Assembly: GCA_036785705.1 (NCBI GenBank) | Contig: JAWUZG010000056.1 | Coordinates: 11,146,501-11,210,500 of the forward strand | DNA: 64,000 nt | Source: Acanthornis magna | Taxonomy: Eukaryota; Chordata; Aves; Passeriformes; Acanthizidae | Direction: 5' to 3' | In this document: positions 24,625-38,556 of the stretch, piece by piece | Numbering within the stretch: position 1 is the first letter of the stretch | How the letters are laid out: every line of letters begins with the position of its first letter | Position numbers and translations under genes: made by a program | The notes under the pieces: generated by a model | The model's database searches: none | The model's input: the letters and a program-made list of their open reading frames with translations, nothing else | What the model was told of the DNA's origin: nothing

Positions 24625-24780
24625 TCCGAGAGGAATGTCGGTGTTAGTCCAGAGATGAGCGAGTGGGTGAGTGTGAGACGCGGTGCGAACGTGTGAGCGT
24701 AGCGGCGTTTGGAGGGATCCAGCCTGGCTCTCCCGTTGGAGAAGGACTGAAATTTGGCTCATCTCCTGGCCCCCACGAGG
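24625..24780 (+). promoter_or_regulatory. Isolated CpG cluster with a consensus splice donor
   Basis: About a dozen CpGs lie within roughly 150 bases, eight or nine of them between 24657 and 24710, while flanking kilobases have almost none. A good donor (TGG|GTGAGTG) starts at 24667 on the plus strand, so this could be the first exon of a non-coding transcript. Alternatively it is a recent GC-rich insertion or an unmethylated enhancer. Overlapping ORFs on both strands (24663-24938 plus, 24598-24864 minus) are not recognisable. Confidence 0.35.
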
Positions 24781-27700
24781 TCCAGCAGCTGAACCCCTGG
24801 CACTGGCACAGTTGGAAGCTTCAGGTGTTTGATGAACAAAAGAGATGGATGAGAACTGCGCCACTTACAGAGTTTCAGGACCATTTCTGTGCTATGGTAG
24901 GGACAGTCCTTTTCCAGCCTTTAAAGGCTTTCTCTTGAGAAACATTTGGGATAGGATGTGGAAACAGATTTTGGGATGCCCTTATGTCTGCCCTATGTCT
25001 TCAGATTATCCTAGACAATGGGACTCACTGAGAGAAATTAATTTTCCCTGGCAGATGATGTAAAAAATCCATCAGTGCAGGATGAGTAGCAGAAAGAAAG
25101 GAAAGTTGTTATTATCAGTGTGAAAGGCTCCTCAGGAAAGGTCAGAACAAGCTGTGATTCCCTTTTTAGCTGAATAGTGAATGAGAAAATCCTCAAGGGA
25201 ATTCCCATGAAGGTTTCCATCAGTCCCACTGGGATGGCTACTCTGGTGCAGACAGGCTCACTCTCAACTGAGATAGGACTCAGATTTTCTTCTGTATTTT
25301 CATTATACTAAATACTTAGTAGCACTAAATAAATAACAAATGTTTCTTGTATTTTCAAATGTGAAAGAAAATTGCAGGTCACTAAAAAAACTAAAAGCTC
25401 AAAAGCTTTAAAAACATTGTATTACAATAACAAGTCTGAGGTCTAGGATTATTTTCTGGTCTTTCAACTCGTGGCAGAGATCTAAAAGCTATTTTAGTAA
25501 TGGACAGATAATTCCAATGTGAACAAAAATTAAAAGAAATTTGTTCAGTACTGAGCCATTCACAGACACTTGGTCATAAAACAGCAAACAACTCTTCATT
25601 CTTAATGTTATTTTTCTCTGGGGAACTGAGCTTTTTGTTTGCTGTAATGAACTGTTATAATTGAACTCAGTTTTACTGGAGTAGAACTTTTTTCTAAAAC
25701 AGCTGAGAGATGGAGATTTATTTTGATTTAAAAAGATGGTTGCAGCAGAATAAATATGCAGGCAATATAACCAGGACCTTCTAAGTATGTAAAAAAACCC
25801 CACATTCAGTTAATTTTATTTTCTATTTTATTTTTCAAGGAAAGACATTTAATTTTCATTGCTGATATATGCTGACATAGAAGATCAGCTGGCAGATATT
25901 ATAATGAAGTGTTCTTTGTTTACAGAAAAAAAATTGTGTTCATGATTTTTTAATAATGTTTGACAGTCTCATCAGAAAGAAATGGAGGTCTCAACTGGAA
26001 TTGTTGTTCATCATATGCCTGAGGCCTGAGGTAGATTTATTTTGTCCCCAAGCTGAGCTGATTTTATTTGAACAAATAACTGAAAGTTTTCTTGCATCTT
26101 TTGCTATGACAGTGCAATGAATTAAGTCCTAATGAACAAGCTGAATTTCTCAGAAAACTCCTCATTATCTTAATGCAGCTTTTCCCTACACTGCCTGGTA
26201 ATTTTTAAGGCTGTAATGTTTTATAAGGAGGTTCATGTAGTAGGTAAATCAAGATATAGAGGTAACTTTGCTCTTCCCTCTACATCTGCATTCTAATCAG
26301 AGCTGATCATTTGTGCCAAATCAAGCACTGACTTATAGAACAGCCTAATACGTAAGAGGTACAAGAGTGAAATAAAAATCCTATTCATGCAGCTTCATCT
26401 CAGGCCCACAGTGAGGTTTGTGGTGTGGCTGGATAATAAGCCCGCAGGTGCAATTTAAGTATCTCACCAAGCACATCAGCTAGAAAACCTCGGAGATAAT
26501 AGTTCTTATCTAAATTGGGCTTGGCATACTGTTTTACAGCACCCCTTGGAAATCACAGAGGATGAGCCTGGAAAATTATTTTGTCTAATGAAAAAAGCTG
26601 GGAGCATGCAAGTGCTGCTTTTTATAGGAACAAAAAATGCTCTGCAGAAAAAACAGGGCAATGACAGCAAAACAGAGACATGTCCACCCAAAGTCAATCA
26701 CCTCTCAGCTCATTAACTCAAGGCCAGTTCCTGGCTTCTTTCCACTTCCAGAGGAGCATCAGATCCACTGAAGGGCTTTCCAAAACAACCAGTCACTTTG
26801 GGGTGTATAGTTTCTCCATTTGGATCCTAGGTGTGTTTTTTACATCAGCAAGGGAAACCTGGGCACCTGAGGGCTGGTTATCATTTACTGTTTGCTTCTA
26901 ACCCAAAATCTCAGGAGGGGACTGTGTACAGGTGGGACTTTTCTTCTCCCTTGTGATAAAGATCACAAGGTGTGTACAAACCGCAACATTGTCCTGCTTG
27001 AGAACAATTATTTTTTGAAGGCAAGTTTGAATAGAGCCAGAAGAACATTTTCCAAGCTTCAATTTATATTACTAATGTCACATTCTCACCACTGCTTAAG
27101 CAATCTTATCTATATGTAAAGGGAATTGTAACATCTCTCAGACATTTTCGACCTTTTCTTAACCCACATCCTAGCAAATAATTTTTTCCTTCCTTGCTTC
27201 ATGCTAAGCTGAAGAGAGCAACAGTCTGACTTTTAGTTGGTATTTTTTTAAATGCTTTCAGACCATTTGTCAGCTCAACATTCCTATATATATTCCATTT
27301 GGCAATAGGACATACTGGAGGGTTTCTGTTTGAAGGTCCTTTCCGTGCAGTTCCCTGAACTGCAGCGAGATTCCTGCTTCTTGCACAGAAACCCCAAAGC
27401 ATCCATGGCAGTAATGCATGATTTGCTCTCTAGAAAACACCAAAAAACAAACAACTTTCGTTTGGCACGATGAACCATTTTGTGTTCCAAGTCCATATTT
27501 TCATTTTAGTTCTCCCGCTCATAAATGTCTTGTGATGCTGAGTAACAACAACATAATCTGAAAGTTATGCTCGGCTGAATGAGATCGTTCATAGCTGTTA
27601 TTCCTCATCTATGACTTACACATTCCAGATATGATGCATTTTTTACCTGCATGCTGTTCCAAGGGATACATGCCATGGACAATGGTAAACACTTGAAGGG

Positions 27701-28390
27701 AGCCTGGCATAATGTATGACCCTATTACCCACAGTCTTATGATCCATCCTTTAATTACCTATTTTTGGTTTGAGATTCTTCCCATCTCTTAAGAAGGTCT
27801 AACTTGCTGTAATTATTTTTTGATTTAGTTTTGTTCCCCAGACATCTTAATTTACCAGTTTTAAGTTGTTGCTTAATACAAAGCATTAAAAACAGATTCA
27901 CACCCAACTATTAACCGCTTGATGCATTCAGACATTAGCTAATAAGCTAAAATTCATGTGTTGAAACAAATTCTCACAGTCTGTGTCTGCCCACAGACGC
28001 CATCTGAGATGACAAATGAGTTCTTCCCGTCACTGTAACATCAAGTCCCAGGTCACCAACCTCCCAGAGGAGGAACCACACTCATTTGGACTTGGTTCCG
28101 CTGAGAGTCCGAGCAGTTTCTGCAGAACAGCAGGACCTCTCTGCTTTCCTGAGGGCTCATTAACTCTGCTCAGCCCTCCCAGCCCCACCACACACAGACT
28201 GTAAAAGCAGGAGCAGTCCAGTTCTCCCCTGGATCGACACTGGGCCGTGAATGCAACTCACAGATGCTGCTTCTAAATATTTCTTGGTAGACTCTTTAAA
28301 GCGTTGCTGGCACAAGAGCACCATCAGCCATGTCAGACAACCTCGGAGAGAATTATGGACCCTCAGACCTGAATTCCTCTCTCATCCCAG

Positions 28391-28414
28391 CTCCTGACTA
28401 AATTAAGTCAGGAG
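28391..28414. repeat. Perfect hairpin, 9-bp arms
   Basis: CTCCTGACT (28391-28399) and AGTCAGGAG (28406-28414) are exact reverse complements with spacer AAATTA. Each arm carries a TGACT/AGTCA half-site of AP-1 type. No T-run follows the hairpin, and this is not bacterial DNA, so a terminator role is not suggested. Confidence 0.85.
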
Positions 28415-30932
28415 AACATTAATGGGACAGCACAGGCACTGCACTTGCCTTTCTCTTTGTAGAAGCTGGCTGCATAAAAGACCCATTTTGCTAACTCCTT
28501 CATTTTCAGCCAGATTGCTTTCTCTGCTATTGCAATTCTTTTGACCCAGCCTTTTGAGTGTTTGACTTCAGCTCTGAGAAGAATAAGAATAAAGATGTAC
28601 AGATAAGGAGCTCATCAGATCATACATTTCCCCAAAGACACAGGAGAAAGAGAAAAAAAAAGTATTTCTCAGAAGATCCCATTCAATTTTTATTCTCTTG
28701 GAGGCTTTTGGGAACTGGCTACATAAAATAATTTGTTTTATTCCTCTGGATTTTCAATACCAAAGGAAGCTTGATAGGTCGAATTAATACTGTTCAAAGG
28801 GGAGAGGAAATTCATTTTCTCTCAGTGCTGTGCAATAGATAACTATCACAAAAGAGCAGTAAGAGACCCACTGGTGTCATCCCATGACCAGGGAATTCCC
28901 AGCCTCTGTGCTGGCATAGTCTGGGAGAGCTGGGGTATCTTCACAGACTCCAGGTCTCACTTTCCTTTTTATTTCAGCATATCCGAGAGGCAGCTAAACC
29001 ACTCTCTTGTACACCCCCAGCCCTCTCCTCAGCTGCTCTTCAGGGCTCTCGGTGGCTCCAGTCTCTTGCCAGAGCCACCTCAGGTTCTCATCCCCATGCT
29101 GGCAAAACCAAAGCTGCACCACACAACCTCCCCTTCAGCCCACGTTTGTTTCTTTTCGAGTCAAAACCTCCTCCAAAATGAACATGTGAGACTTCAGACT
29201 CAGCTCCGCAGAAATTCCAGCGGCAGGATCCAAATGCAAAATGTGTTTGGAGAAAAGACATTCTCTGATCTCATGGACAATCAGGGCTGTCTGCATACCT
29301 CTCTGCTCACATCATCTGCTTTCCTCAGTAACATTCTGCTCCTTTTCCTCTCATCCTGAAATACAAAACCATAGCTTCCCATGGCTCCAGAGCACATCCT
29401 CTCAGAGCACGGATCTTTGCCAAACTGAAGGATTTTTTTAGGGCTGGGCTGGCCTTCTCATCGACTGTGAAGGGTCTAATGTATTTTTGGGCACAGAGAC
29501 TACAATTTATGTAAATTGAACTTAAATATTCTTTTAGATCAAGTTCAAATTCCATGATCCCACTTTCAGTTTTACTGGGGACATACTTGGATTTGTGTGA
29601 CAGGATGATTTCCTCTCATTCTTGACCTGAGAGAGAACAACTGTATGGAAAGAGTAAGGAAAATAATGTTGAACTAACGGGTTTAACTGGAAAACATTAT
29701 GGATGAAAAGTTGTGAATAAAAGAATGCATTTTATTTGTACAGTAAGAGCACCCAGAGAAACTAATGAAGAAAATGAAACAGGTTATAGAAGAGTATGGA
29801 ATCTGCTAATTTAGGAGAAAAATATAAGCTAATTAAGATATTGATCCCCACAGTTAAGTGTCCCATTAAATTAGAAAGCACGTCTCTAATTCAAATGAGA
29901 TGCTTTGCTGGCTAAATACTCAGTTCCTTTTTCTCCTCATCTTCACAAACGGTAATATCTCAAATGGAATAAAATGAAATCAGTTTAAGAAAGATTTGGG
30001 AATGTCCTCCTAGAAAAAGCAAGCATAATTCCCATGAATCCACTTTTACAAGGTCTGACTATGTAGAAATATTCAGGAAAATTCATCTGAAATAAGTGGA
30101 TTCCCAAATGATCAGTTTGTAGCTATATGCTTATGTTGAAAATTAAGATGTTTGTCATTCATTTTAGGTTAAATTATTCTGGAATAACAGCATATAGATC
30201 ACCAGCACTAAATGTAGGAATTGGTGTCCCTCTCACGCATTAAACACAATTTAACTGTGACAAGTTAATTCAGTGTGGAGGCTAATCTGATCTTACACGT
30301 CAGACAAACTATTATTGTCCTAACTCTTAATGTGCAAATGTCTATTTCTTATAACCATTTTTCTTCTAGGACAGAATATCAGGCAGAGTTTCCTCTAATT
30401 CCCATCACGAGGTGATGTGTAGTAAGGACTTTTTCTAGTCCTTGATTTCTATAGGTTGCAGCGAGCAGCTGACCGCGGAGCCAGCTAAAAGATGACGAAG
30501 CAAGAGAATAATCCAAATTTTAATCACACAGTTTATTTAAGTACCTACGGAAAAAGGATGATCTTTTGCCTAACTTTGGAAGGAGGCACACAACACCCTT
30601 GGCTTTTTGTAACCTGGAGTTGTGCTCTCCGAGTCCTCTGGAGGCTCAAATGACTTGAGCAGCCTTTGCTCAGTGCCTTTCTCCCCTTTTTCCTCCCCCC
30701 CAGCTGAAAGAGGAGTGCCAAGGCAATCTTCCTGCAGACATTGGCCTCCAGCTCAGCTTCCCACTGGGCAGGCCATGCTCTTCACCCTGCTGTGCAGTAA
30801 CTACCACAACTCATCCCAGGCTATTCCTAGGGCTGTTCAGTGCAGCCACAAGTAACCTGGAGCACTAATTCAGGCTGCTCCCACATTTTTTAAAGTGTGT
30901 GGAGCCTCTTCTTGACACAACTATATTGTTAC

Positions 30933-30950
30933 TATATAAATATTTATATA
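30933..30950. repeat. 18-bp perfect AT palindrome
   Basis: The sequence TATATAAATATTTATATA equals its own reverse complement. It lies in a very AT-rich patch and may be no more than composition. Confidence 0.85.
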
Positions 30951-31224
30951 TTTATGCAAATAAATACATTTACAACAAGCGTGAATTCGTACCTAAACTG
31001 GTTTACTTTTCTCATGGACAAGCACACTGCACTATATGGCCCTCTTCAATATTACATGTCCAGAGTCAATTATAAACCCTTTATACTTCTCCAGCAGGAA
31101 GGTTAAAATTCAATTCTTCTTTATTGCAGTTTGCAAATACAATATACTCTGCAGCAGGCTTGGAAAAGCTCCTCAGTTAAATCATCTTGTGCAACACTGC
31201 TTCTTAGTCACTGGTACCTCCCTG

Positions 31225-31243
31225 CACAACAACAACAACAACC
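31225..31243 (+). repeat. (AAC)n microsatellite, about six units
   Basis: Consecutive CAA/AAC triplets lie within a unique region. The array is short and uninterrupted. Confidence 0.9.
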
Positions 31244-33859
31244 TGACAGCCCCACACTTCCAGGCGGTTTATTGGTCTGTCCTTCAATGGGAGAGTTATT
31301 TTACAACATATTTAATTTTTATTGAGATGACAGCAAAGACATCTGCAGTTTCGGGTTTCTTTTTGTTTTGTGGGGTCTTTGGGTGAGGGCACAACCGTGC
31401 TTTTAGGTTTTCAGTGTCTCCTAGAGGCTTTGAGTCCATGCTGTCATCCTTTGTGCCGCTCCCCAGTAAATCAGTTGCCCGGTTCTTTGTTTTCAGAGTT
31501 TAAAATACTGTTACCAACAGAAAGCAAAGTGATGTGTTAGCACAGCAGAGTTCCTGTGTTATTGAACTGAGGCAAGGAGCCCAGAAAACCAAAGGAAAAC
31601 GATCCACTGAAATCTATAATCCTTCCCTCACCACAGCTCCAGAACATGAGATTATTATGCTTGTTAGAATAACTACTTATCTGCCCATGGCCAGGGCTGG
31701 TGTTTCCTGGAATGTTAAAAAGGTCCACACCTAATTACGGTGCTGGCTCGATTATTTTTGTCCAACTCATACTTTAAAGAAATCCATTATAACTTATCCC
31801 CCAACGAAGGAAAGCAAATGGACTTACTCAAAGGATCAATATACTCCAAAAGGGTGAGGCAGGAATAAAGAGGAAAATTGCAGTGCCTTTCCACAGGGTC
31901 CTAGGAAAGCTGAGAACCTTCAGTGGGGGTGAATTGTTTCTGCCACCAATACTGCAGCTCCCAAATCCATCCAGGATTCCCTGCTTTGTTTGTGACAAAG
32001 CTGTCACCTGGCAATCCTGGCTGTTACATGTCTGCATCATTTTGTCCAATTTGACTGAATATCCCTGGGACAGGGACTGTGCCTTGTCTGCATTTTAAAA
32101 GTTAAGACGCACACATAATACATAATTACTATATAAAACAAGCTTAAAATTCAGGGCAGCTTTGTTGGTTCTTGCTTTCTATGACTCAACAAATTTGTTA
32201 CCTTGAGGTGCTAAACACAGCTGTGAGCACAAGAGTGAGAAAAAAAGGTCAGTTTTGCTACTATAGGAATTTCTTCTCATTCCATAGGAACCCACTGGTG
32301 TTGACACCGATATGTGATGGTTTCCCCTCTCCTCCAAGGTGTTATTTTTGTGAAAGTGCAAAGCAGCACCTTTTCAGCAACATCTGTCAGCCAGGAAGAC
32401 TGAGTATTTTTGGCATTTTCACAGGCAGAAATTATAGCACAGAAAACAATAGGTAGGTATAGGACCAATGATGCTGACAGGTATCATTGAAAGCTGCATT
32501 TATATAGAAATTCCAGAACAAAAACCTGAAGTCCAGCTAATAAAACACTTTTCAAAGGTGAAATGGGCTCTTTCTAGATGCCTGTCCTTGACTGCCCTTT
32601 TTCTAAAGAATCCAATTAATAATCCTGAAAAATTTATTAGCCACACTGTTTTGGTGGCTGGGAGTTCCCTGTGCTATCTGAAAGGATAATCAGCCCCTGG
32701 GGATGCTCAAAGCCTTTGCTAAAGGGGTCAAAACCTTCCCTCACCAACGCAAAGCTGCTGCTGTTCTCATGATATCTTAATGCCCCCATCAGTGGCAGAG
32801 AAAATCTCCCCTGCCCAAGAGCCCTGGGGAATGATCAACACCTTACACAGCACCTGGTCTTAGGAAATGTTTTTAATAATTGCTGTGTTATCTATTGGGG
32901 GTGCCTGTGTGGAAAAAAATATCCCCATTTTTGCCCGCAGGACTGCAATGTATTTGTTTCCATGGATTTGCCGCACATGGTTAGGCACAATTAGCATCTG
33001 CAGGAGGCCTGGGTAACAGGTAAGCACAGCCCCAGAATGGGGCATTTCTCCTGAGAGCCCCTGTGAAGGTCAGGGCTGGTGGTTCGACTTCACAAATTCG
33101 CCCTCCTGTACACCTCACTCCAGCTGGTTATGGGGAGGGAAAGTGCAATTCCCCCACGGCTCCCCAAAGGCTCAAACATCTCAGTACAGTGAAAAGATTA
33201 GGATCCCTAACGAGAAATTGGCTCTTGGTCATTCTGCCTCTGTATTATTTCTGCTCATTAATTCTACCCCGTGTGCATGCAGGACCCCATTAGTGACAGA
33301 CCCTCTGCAGACAAAGAACAGTCCCTCCTTCGAGATTGGAGTAGTGCTTGGAGCTGTTAAATCTGAGATGTTAATCCATGAAGTTTTAGGCTACTACTTT
33401 TTGACTGTATCCAGCAGGGCTGGTACAGTGCATTTCAGAGCTAGGAAACCCCTCCCCTTCACTTGTACTTCTGAAAAACAGAAGGTTCGGTTCAATTGTC
33501 AGAGTGCGTTCCTCGACGTTTAAAAATGCATTGGCTTGAATTTGTATTGTTAACTTGAGCTCTCTCTGAAAGAAATAAATCAGTGTTTGGCTGAGAATTC
33601 CACTGCAAGTTGCAGAAAACGACAACTTGCACGATACAGAACTGTAAGGCAAGATGAAGCATCCCCAGCCCCTTTGCCTTTAAAATGCCATGGAAGCACA
33701 GAGGCTCTCGGCAGAACACCTTATCTGCTCTCGAAAGCTGTGACTCTTCATCCTTTCGTTATGAAGACCCAGGGGATTGCTTACTTAGCATACACCAGAG
33801 GCAATGGATAGATAGGGTGAGCAGCCACTGCAGCCAGAACCCCCCAGTACAGAGCACAG

Positions 33860-34120
33860 GCAATTCCCCTCCACATGCAGAGACTTTGGAGCTGGATTGT
33901 GCTGAATAGAGAACCCTCCGGCTGAGCGAGCCATGTGTGCCCGGGGAGAGCAGCCACTTTCGCTCCGCTGAAAAGCAATGCAGTAAGTGCTGGGATATTG
34001 CAGCAGGCACCGCTGCCCTGGGCTGAGCAGGAGCTGGAGCCTTTGCAGCTTCTGCTGCGAGACTCACAACCTCCAGCCCGGGAGCAGTGTCAGGGCTGCA
34101 GGATTTTTGTTGCTGTTTCG
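33860..34120 (+). promoter_or_regulatory. GC-rich patch with CpGs and a splice donor; possible first exon
   Basis: This patch is clearly GC-richer than its surroundings and has five or six CpGs within about 100 bases (33915-33975). CA|GTAAGTG at 33983 is a reasonable plus-strand donor. It could be the promoter or first exon of a non-coding RNA. A minus-strand ORF of 102 codons across it (33759-34067) is not recognisable. No TATA box or known motif fixes a start. Confidence 0.28.
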
Positions 34121-37100
34121 AAATGAAGTGGAGGGATGGAGTGGATTTGCAGGGACTGTATGGTTTGCTTTGTGTGGGTGTTGCAGGGGAGTGCTTGCTC
34201 TGTGTCCTGTGCTGAGCTAGGACTGGGTTTGGGGGGGTTTTCTGTGCTCATGTTTGACAGTGTTTGAACAGAGATGGTGTTTAATAACTTCGTGTCAGCG
34301 GGCATTTGTGTTCTCCTTCATCATGCAGCATGTTTCCTGTGCTCAGGTGCAAACTATTTTCTGTACTAGTACTAGGTACTCTAATGCTGGATTTACAGGG
34401 GCTGTGCCTTTGGGTAATCATAAATTGGAGATTGAAACTATGTGAATGAGTGCTCTGATGGTAGGTAATACTTTTATTTCACTTGAGAAGATATGGCTAA
34501 TTTCTAGTTTGTGGTAAATTCTTCACTGTGGTCTGAAATTGCAGATGCTTTTTTTCTTGTAGAGAAATGTTTGTAGGCAGTACTTTATCTCAGCAGAGCT
34601 GTGGCTTTCTTCAGATTCAGATGTTCTGTTTCTGTACTCTGCAGTAGCAGCTTTCTGCTTGTACTGAGTAGGAGAGGGAAAGCATGAGTTAAAGTTTGCT
34701 TTATATGAAGAGGGATTTTTGCATAGTTTGAAAGTGTTGGCAAAATTAACATTTGGGCAGTAATTGCAGGCCTTTGGAAAGATCTGTGCAGCATTTAAAG
34801 CAAATTTAACCATACAGTTTTTTATTCTGTTACTTAGGAACTAATACCAAGCTTCATTCCTCTGGTTTTTTGGTACAGCTTCCTCAGTGACTTACGAGCT
34901 CTGGCTTTAGGATAACTGCCTGCCTTGAGCCTCACTGCCATTTTGGGCTTCAGACACGTTTAACTCTTTAAGGCAATGTATGCCAAATTTTTAAGAGAAC
35001 AGTACATACAACTGCCAAAAGTTAGCAATTCTGGTTTTGCTGCTCGGTCAAATGTCAATAATAAATAGCCATTGGTCTTTTGTAAAGGAGCACTAATGAA
35101 AGTTTTATTTGGTTTTCCCACTCAATTTTTGTTTAAAAGTTGGGGTTTATTTAGTTATTGTAAAATATTGGGAAGCATACTGGAAATCTTCACATAATGA
35201 AGAAAAATTCCTCTGATTTATCTGTCATTTTAGTTTTGAGCAAAATTTGTAGCGTTACTACATTTGAATGGATAATTCTCAAAAATCAGGCAAATGAATT
35301 TCAGTTTCTTCTGAAAGAGTTTTTGCAGAGATGCTGCTGAAAATCTGTGTAATGTTTAGTCCCAGGCACAGCTGCTGACACCGAGAAATAGCCTGGAAGT
35401 TATGGCACCTTTTCAGCCCTGTGCAACATGCGTGTCTTGGAGAGTTTTCTCCTTGAGATTGATGCTCAGGTGCTGAAAAGAGTTATTTCCTCTAAAACTG
35501 CAGTCAAGAGAATTCTCCCCTTTTTATCTAACAGCAGCCTTGTGACATATGGTGCTATTGACTTGCAATTTCCAAGATAATGCAAAATTAATAAGTGATA
35601 ATTATTCTTCATTAGCTGTACAACTTCGAAGATGGACAAATCTACACGGAGGGTGGATCACATCTGAATCTGATCTGCTCCCCTCCTCCCTTTCTCTCCA
35701 ATCCTGGCTTCTCCCCCTCTGTTTATGAGCGCTTGATAGGTGCTATAGTTGCTCTCATTTAAGGACCTGAACCTAAGATCAGTGCAATTTTCCAGTCACA
35801 GGTTCACGATCTTTGTGTGCCTCATCCCTCCCTCTTTTCTCCATCTAAATTTCCAGCAAAGCCAGTAGCAAACTTGGAATATATGAGGACTTATTATAAG
35901 ATATCTCTGAGCTTTATAAAGCTAACATTGGCTTATCTGTCATGAGGAAAGAGCAGGGATTTTACCTGTAACTAGAATGTGCTCAGAACACACAGTTTTG
36001 ATGACATTATCATCAGATATTTTCAGGTAAACTAATTCCGGCAATTTAACAAGCTACTGTTCTCAAATTATTTTCTCTGAGGAAGGAAATGGGGGAGGGA
36101 AAGAAATGCAAATAAAGAGTTGGATGTTGGAAAGACACTGGATTCATAATGAGAATCACAAGACAAAAAGAAAGATTATGTCTGGTTTTATGCTTTCACG
36201 CAATTCTGAGTCTCTAATCAGAATGTGTTTCCTGAACTGGAACCTCAGAATTATTTGCCAATTGTTACTGTTCATGTCAAATGTAAAATGGAGAACACTA
36301 GGTGTAAAATCTAATTTTTCAGTCTAGAATAAGTATATTAGTAAACAAATGTTTTCACCTCATCTTGTCAGTAAGTAACACTGGCAGGAGCTTTGCCTCA
36401 GAAGTCAAACTCACTTTATTGCATTGCAACCTGAGAGAGAAACACGCAGAGGGAAGTTTACTAATTTTGTCCTACAATGCCTGTAATGAGTTGCAAGTCA
36501 ATTTAATTAATGAAGAGTAGCTGCTCAACATTTGCAGTCCCCTGAACTACTTTAATTTGCATCACTGTATTTCTACCAGTTTGATGTGCAGAAGCACAGA
36601 CAGCACTCCCTGACAGTAAGAAATACGACTGTCATTTAAGTACCAGAGACAAAACTTCCAGTACAGAACTGTATAAAAGAATATGCAGTGGGTGGATAAA
36701 CATTCTGCATCATTTCAAAGCAAAGGGAAAGTGTGTGTGTCATAGTTGCACCAGGAACCAATGGCGCAGAAGATGTCACAGTCAAAGACATTCAGCACGT
36801 TCTCAAAGAGAGAAGTTTAGCTGTTTTCGTACAAGAGAGGGGAATTTTTGTACCATGCTTAGTAGAACTGTCATGTTTGTAAAGAGATATATCTTACAGC
36901 TAGTGACATCCAAAATGTGCCACATACATAGTCAATACTTTCCTTCTGACTACACAAGAAAGGACATTTTCTTCGTTTCTTGTTTTTCAAGGGTAGACTT
37001 TCTGATGGCGTCAACTACTTAGATATGCTGCATAGTAATTATTTTATTCATATGTATGAAAGAAAATCTCTTAGAATCTTCATTATACTTATCTTCTGTG

Positions 37101-38556
37101 AGCATCAAGATGGAATTTAATTGGGATTTTCAGATATATGCTTAGACAGTCCATTTTCTACAACAAAATGAATATGCTATTATTTTCTACTATCACTTCT
37201 TACCAAGGGCAATTACTTAATACTCTGTAATAGCTACAATTCAGGATACTTCATTTGCCACAATAACTCTCTCCACTTTCCACACCCCCACAACCTACTG
37301 TGAGTAAAGCAGCAGTGCAGTAGCATTCAAGGAGGATTAAAGGACTAAGACCGAGTACTTCCTAAAGCCTGCTCCCTGAGCTGTTGTTTAAACCACGAGC
37401 AAAAATAATGCACCTGCCTTTCCCAAGTGTTATTCCGAAGGTGCAGATATGCACACAAAAACCACGCAGAATTAGAAAGATCACACGCTATGTTTGGCAA
37501 AGTATCTTCAAAGTGCACCTGGTAAGGCAGGTCGACCTTCAGAAGGTGCAGAAGAACTTGTCCACGACTCCGTCACCTTCTGCATCTATTCCTTAAAGCT
37601 TTAGCCAAGAATTCTGGCTTCAGGTTTTTTGGAGGATAATTCAAGACATTGAATTTTAAAAGAGGGCTGTGGAAGTGTGTATTCTAATAAACTTGATCAT
37701 GAGCAACAAACTACAACTCAGCACCCAATTTTCACTGAAACATGGGGAAGAAACTCCAAATGCTGTGTGCTCAGCTCTGAATCTTCATGAGCTCATGTAA
37801 CTTTTCATGATCTTTTCATTCCTTTTGGTCCCAAATATGGAGGAAACAGCATGTGAACTGAACAAGGGTTTGCTTGAGCAATGGCTGCAGAGACACACAC
37901 CTCTTCTCAGCATTATTTTAGCATCTGAGTTTCAAATCTATTTCATCCAGCCCTGGGGAGACTAAGCCTCTGGGGATCCTACCCATGGATACTCAGAATT
38001 CATAGTTAGCCAGAGAGATTCCTAGACAGGGAGAACGTTGTATCCCCCGTGTCAGTCAGGACTTTGTTCAGAGGGAAAGATGAGGAAAGAGACAGAAGGT
38101 TGCTGAAAACACAGATGCTCACATTTCTCCTGCTGGAAACAGGGAATGATTTATTTCTTTTTATCATAAATCACAGGGTTTCCTTCAAGGCTTCGCTTTA
38201 GACTTTCAATCAGCACTCATGGCTGTGAAGAACCACTAAACTACCTAGTGGAAAAGCCTTCAATTTCTCTCCCTGTCCCATCTGATTGATCTCATGATTA
38301 CTGGAGAATTTGCTGCTTCACACATTTAGTTTGTCTTATAAACCAGTCCAAGGCAGCTGATGTCACTTCTCCAAATTTGTTTCCATATTCAAATTCAAGC
38401 TTCCACTCCCTCCATCAGCATCACCAATATATCTATGACTTCTTACCAAATAACCACATCACACCATATGTTGCAGAATTGTTTTGGATTTTCACCAGTT
38501 TAGTTTAGAATTCAGCCCTCAGTCTGAGTACAATTCAGCTGGGAGGAGATCAATTA
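34121..38556. other. Intergenic; no gene seen
   Basis: AT-rich unique sequence with only short ORFs. The block at about 35.56-36.06 kb alternates AT-rich and pyrimidine-rich segments without repeats, and an octamer motif ATTTGCAT sits at 36555-36562. A short GTGTGTGTGTGT run lies near 36730. No transposon was recognised. Confidence 0.55.

Larger units (their letters stand above)
24781..33859. other. Intergenic; no gene seen
   Basis: The longest ORF is 161 codons on the plus strand at 28874-29359. It lacks any domain, and one or two ORFs this long are expected by chance in a window of this size. An (AAC)6 microsatellite lies near 31225-31243. A hairpin at 28391-28414 and an AT palindrome at 30933-30950 are listed separately. 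The block at 27520-27960 is repeat-poor and AT-rich and may be conserved non-coding DNA. Confidence 0.55.

Noticed and set aside
28874..29359. 161-codon plus-strand ORF, the longest outside the CpG island
   Set aside because: No domain, no promoter or splice context, and the length is within chance expectation.
36555..36562. Octamer motif ATTTGCAT as a POU-factor site
   Set aside because: A single 8-mer in AT-rich DNA is expected many times per window. No cluster or promoter context.
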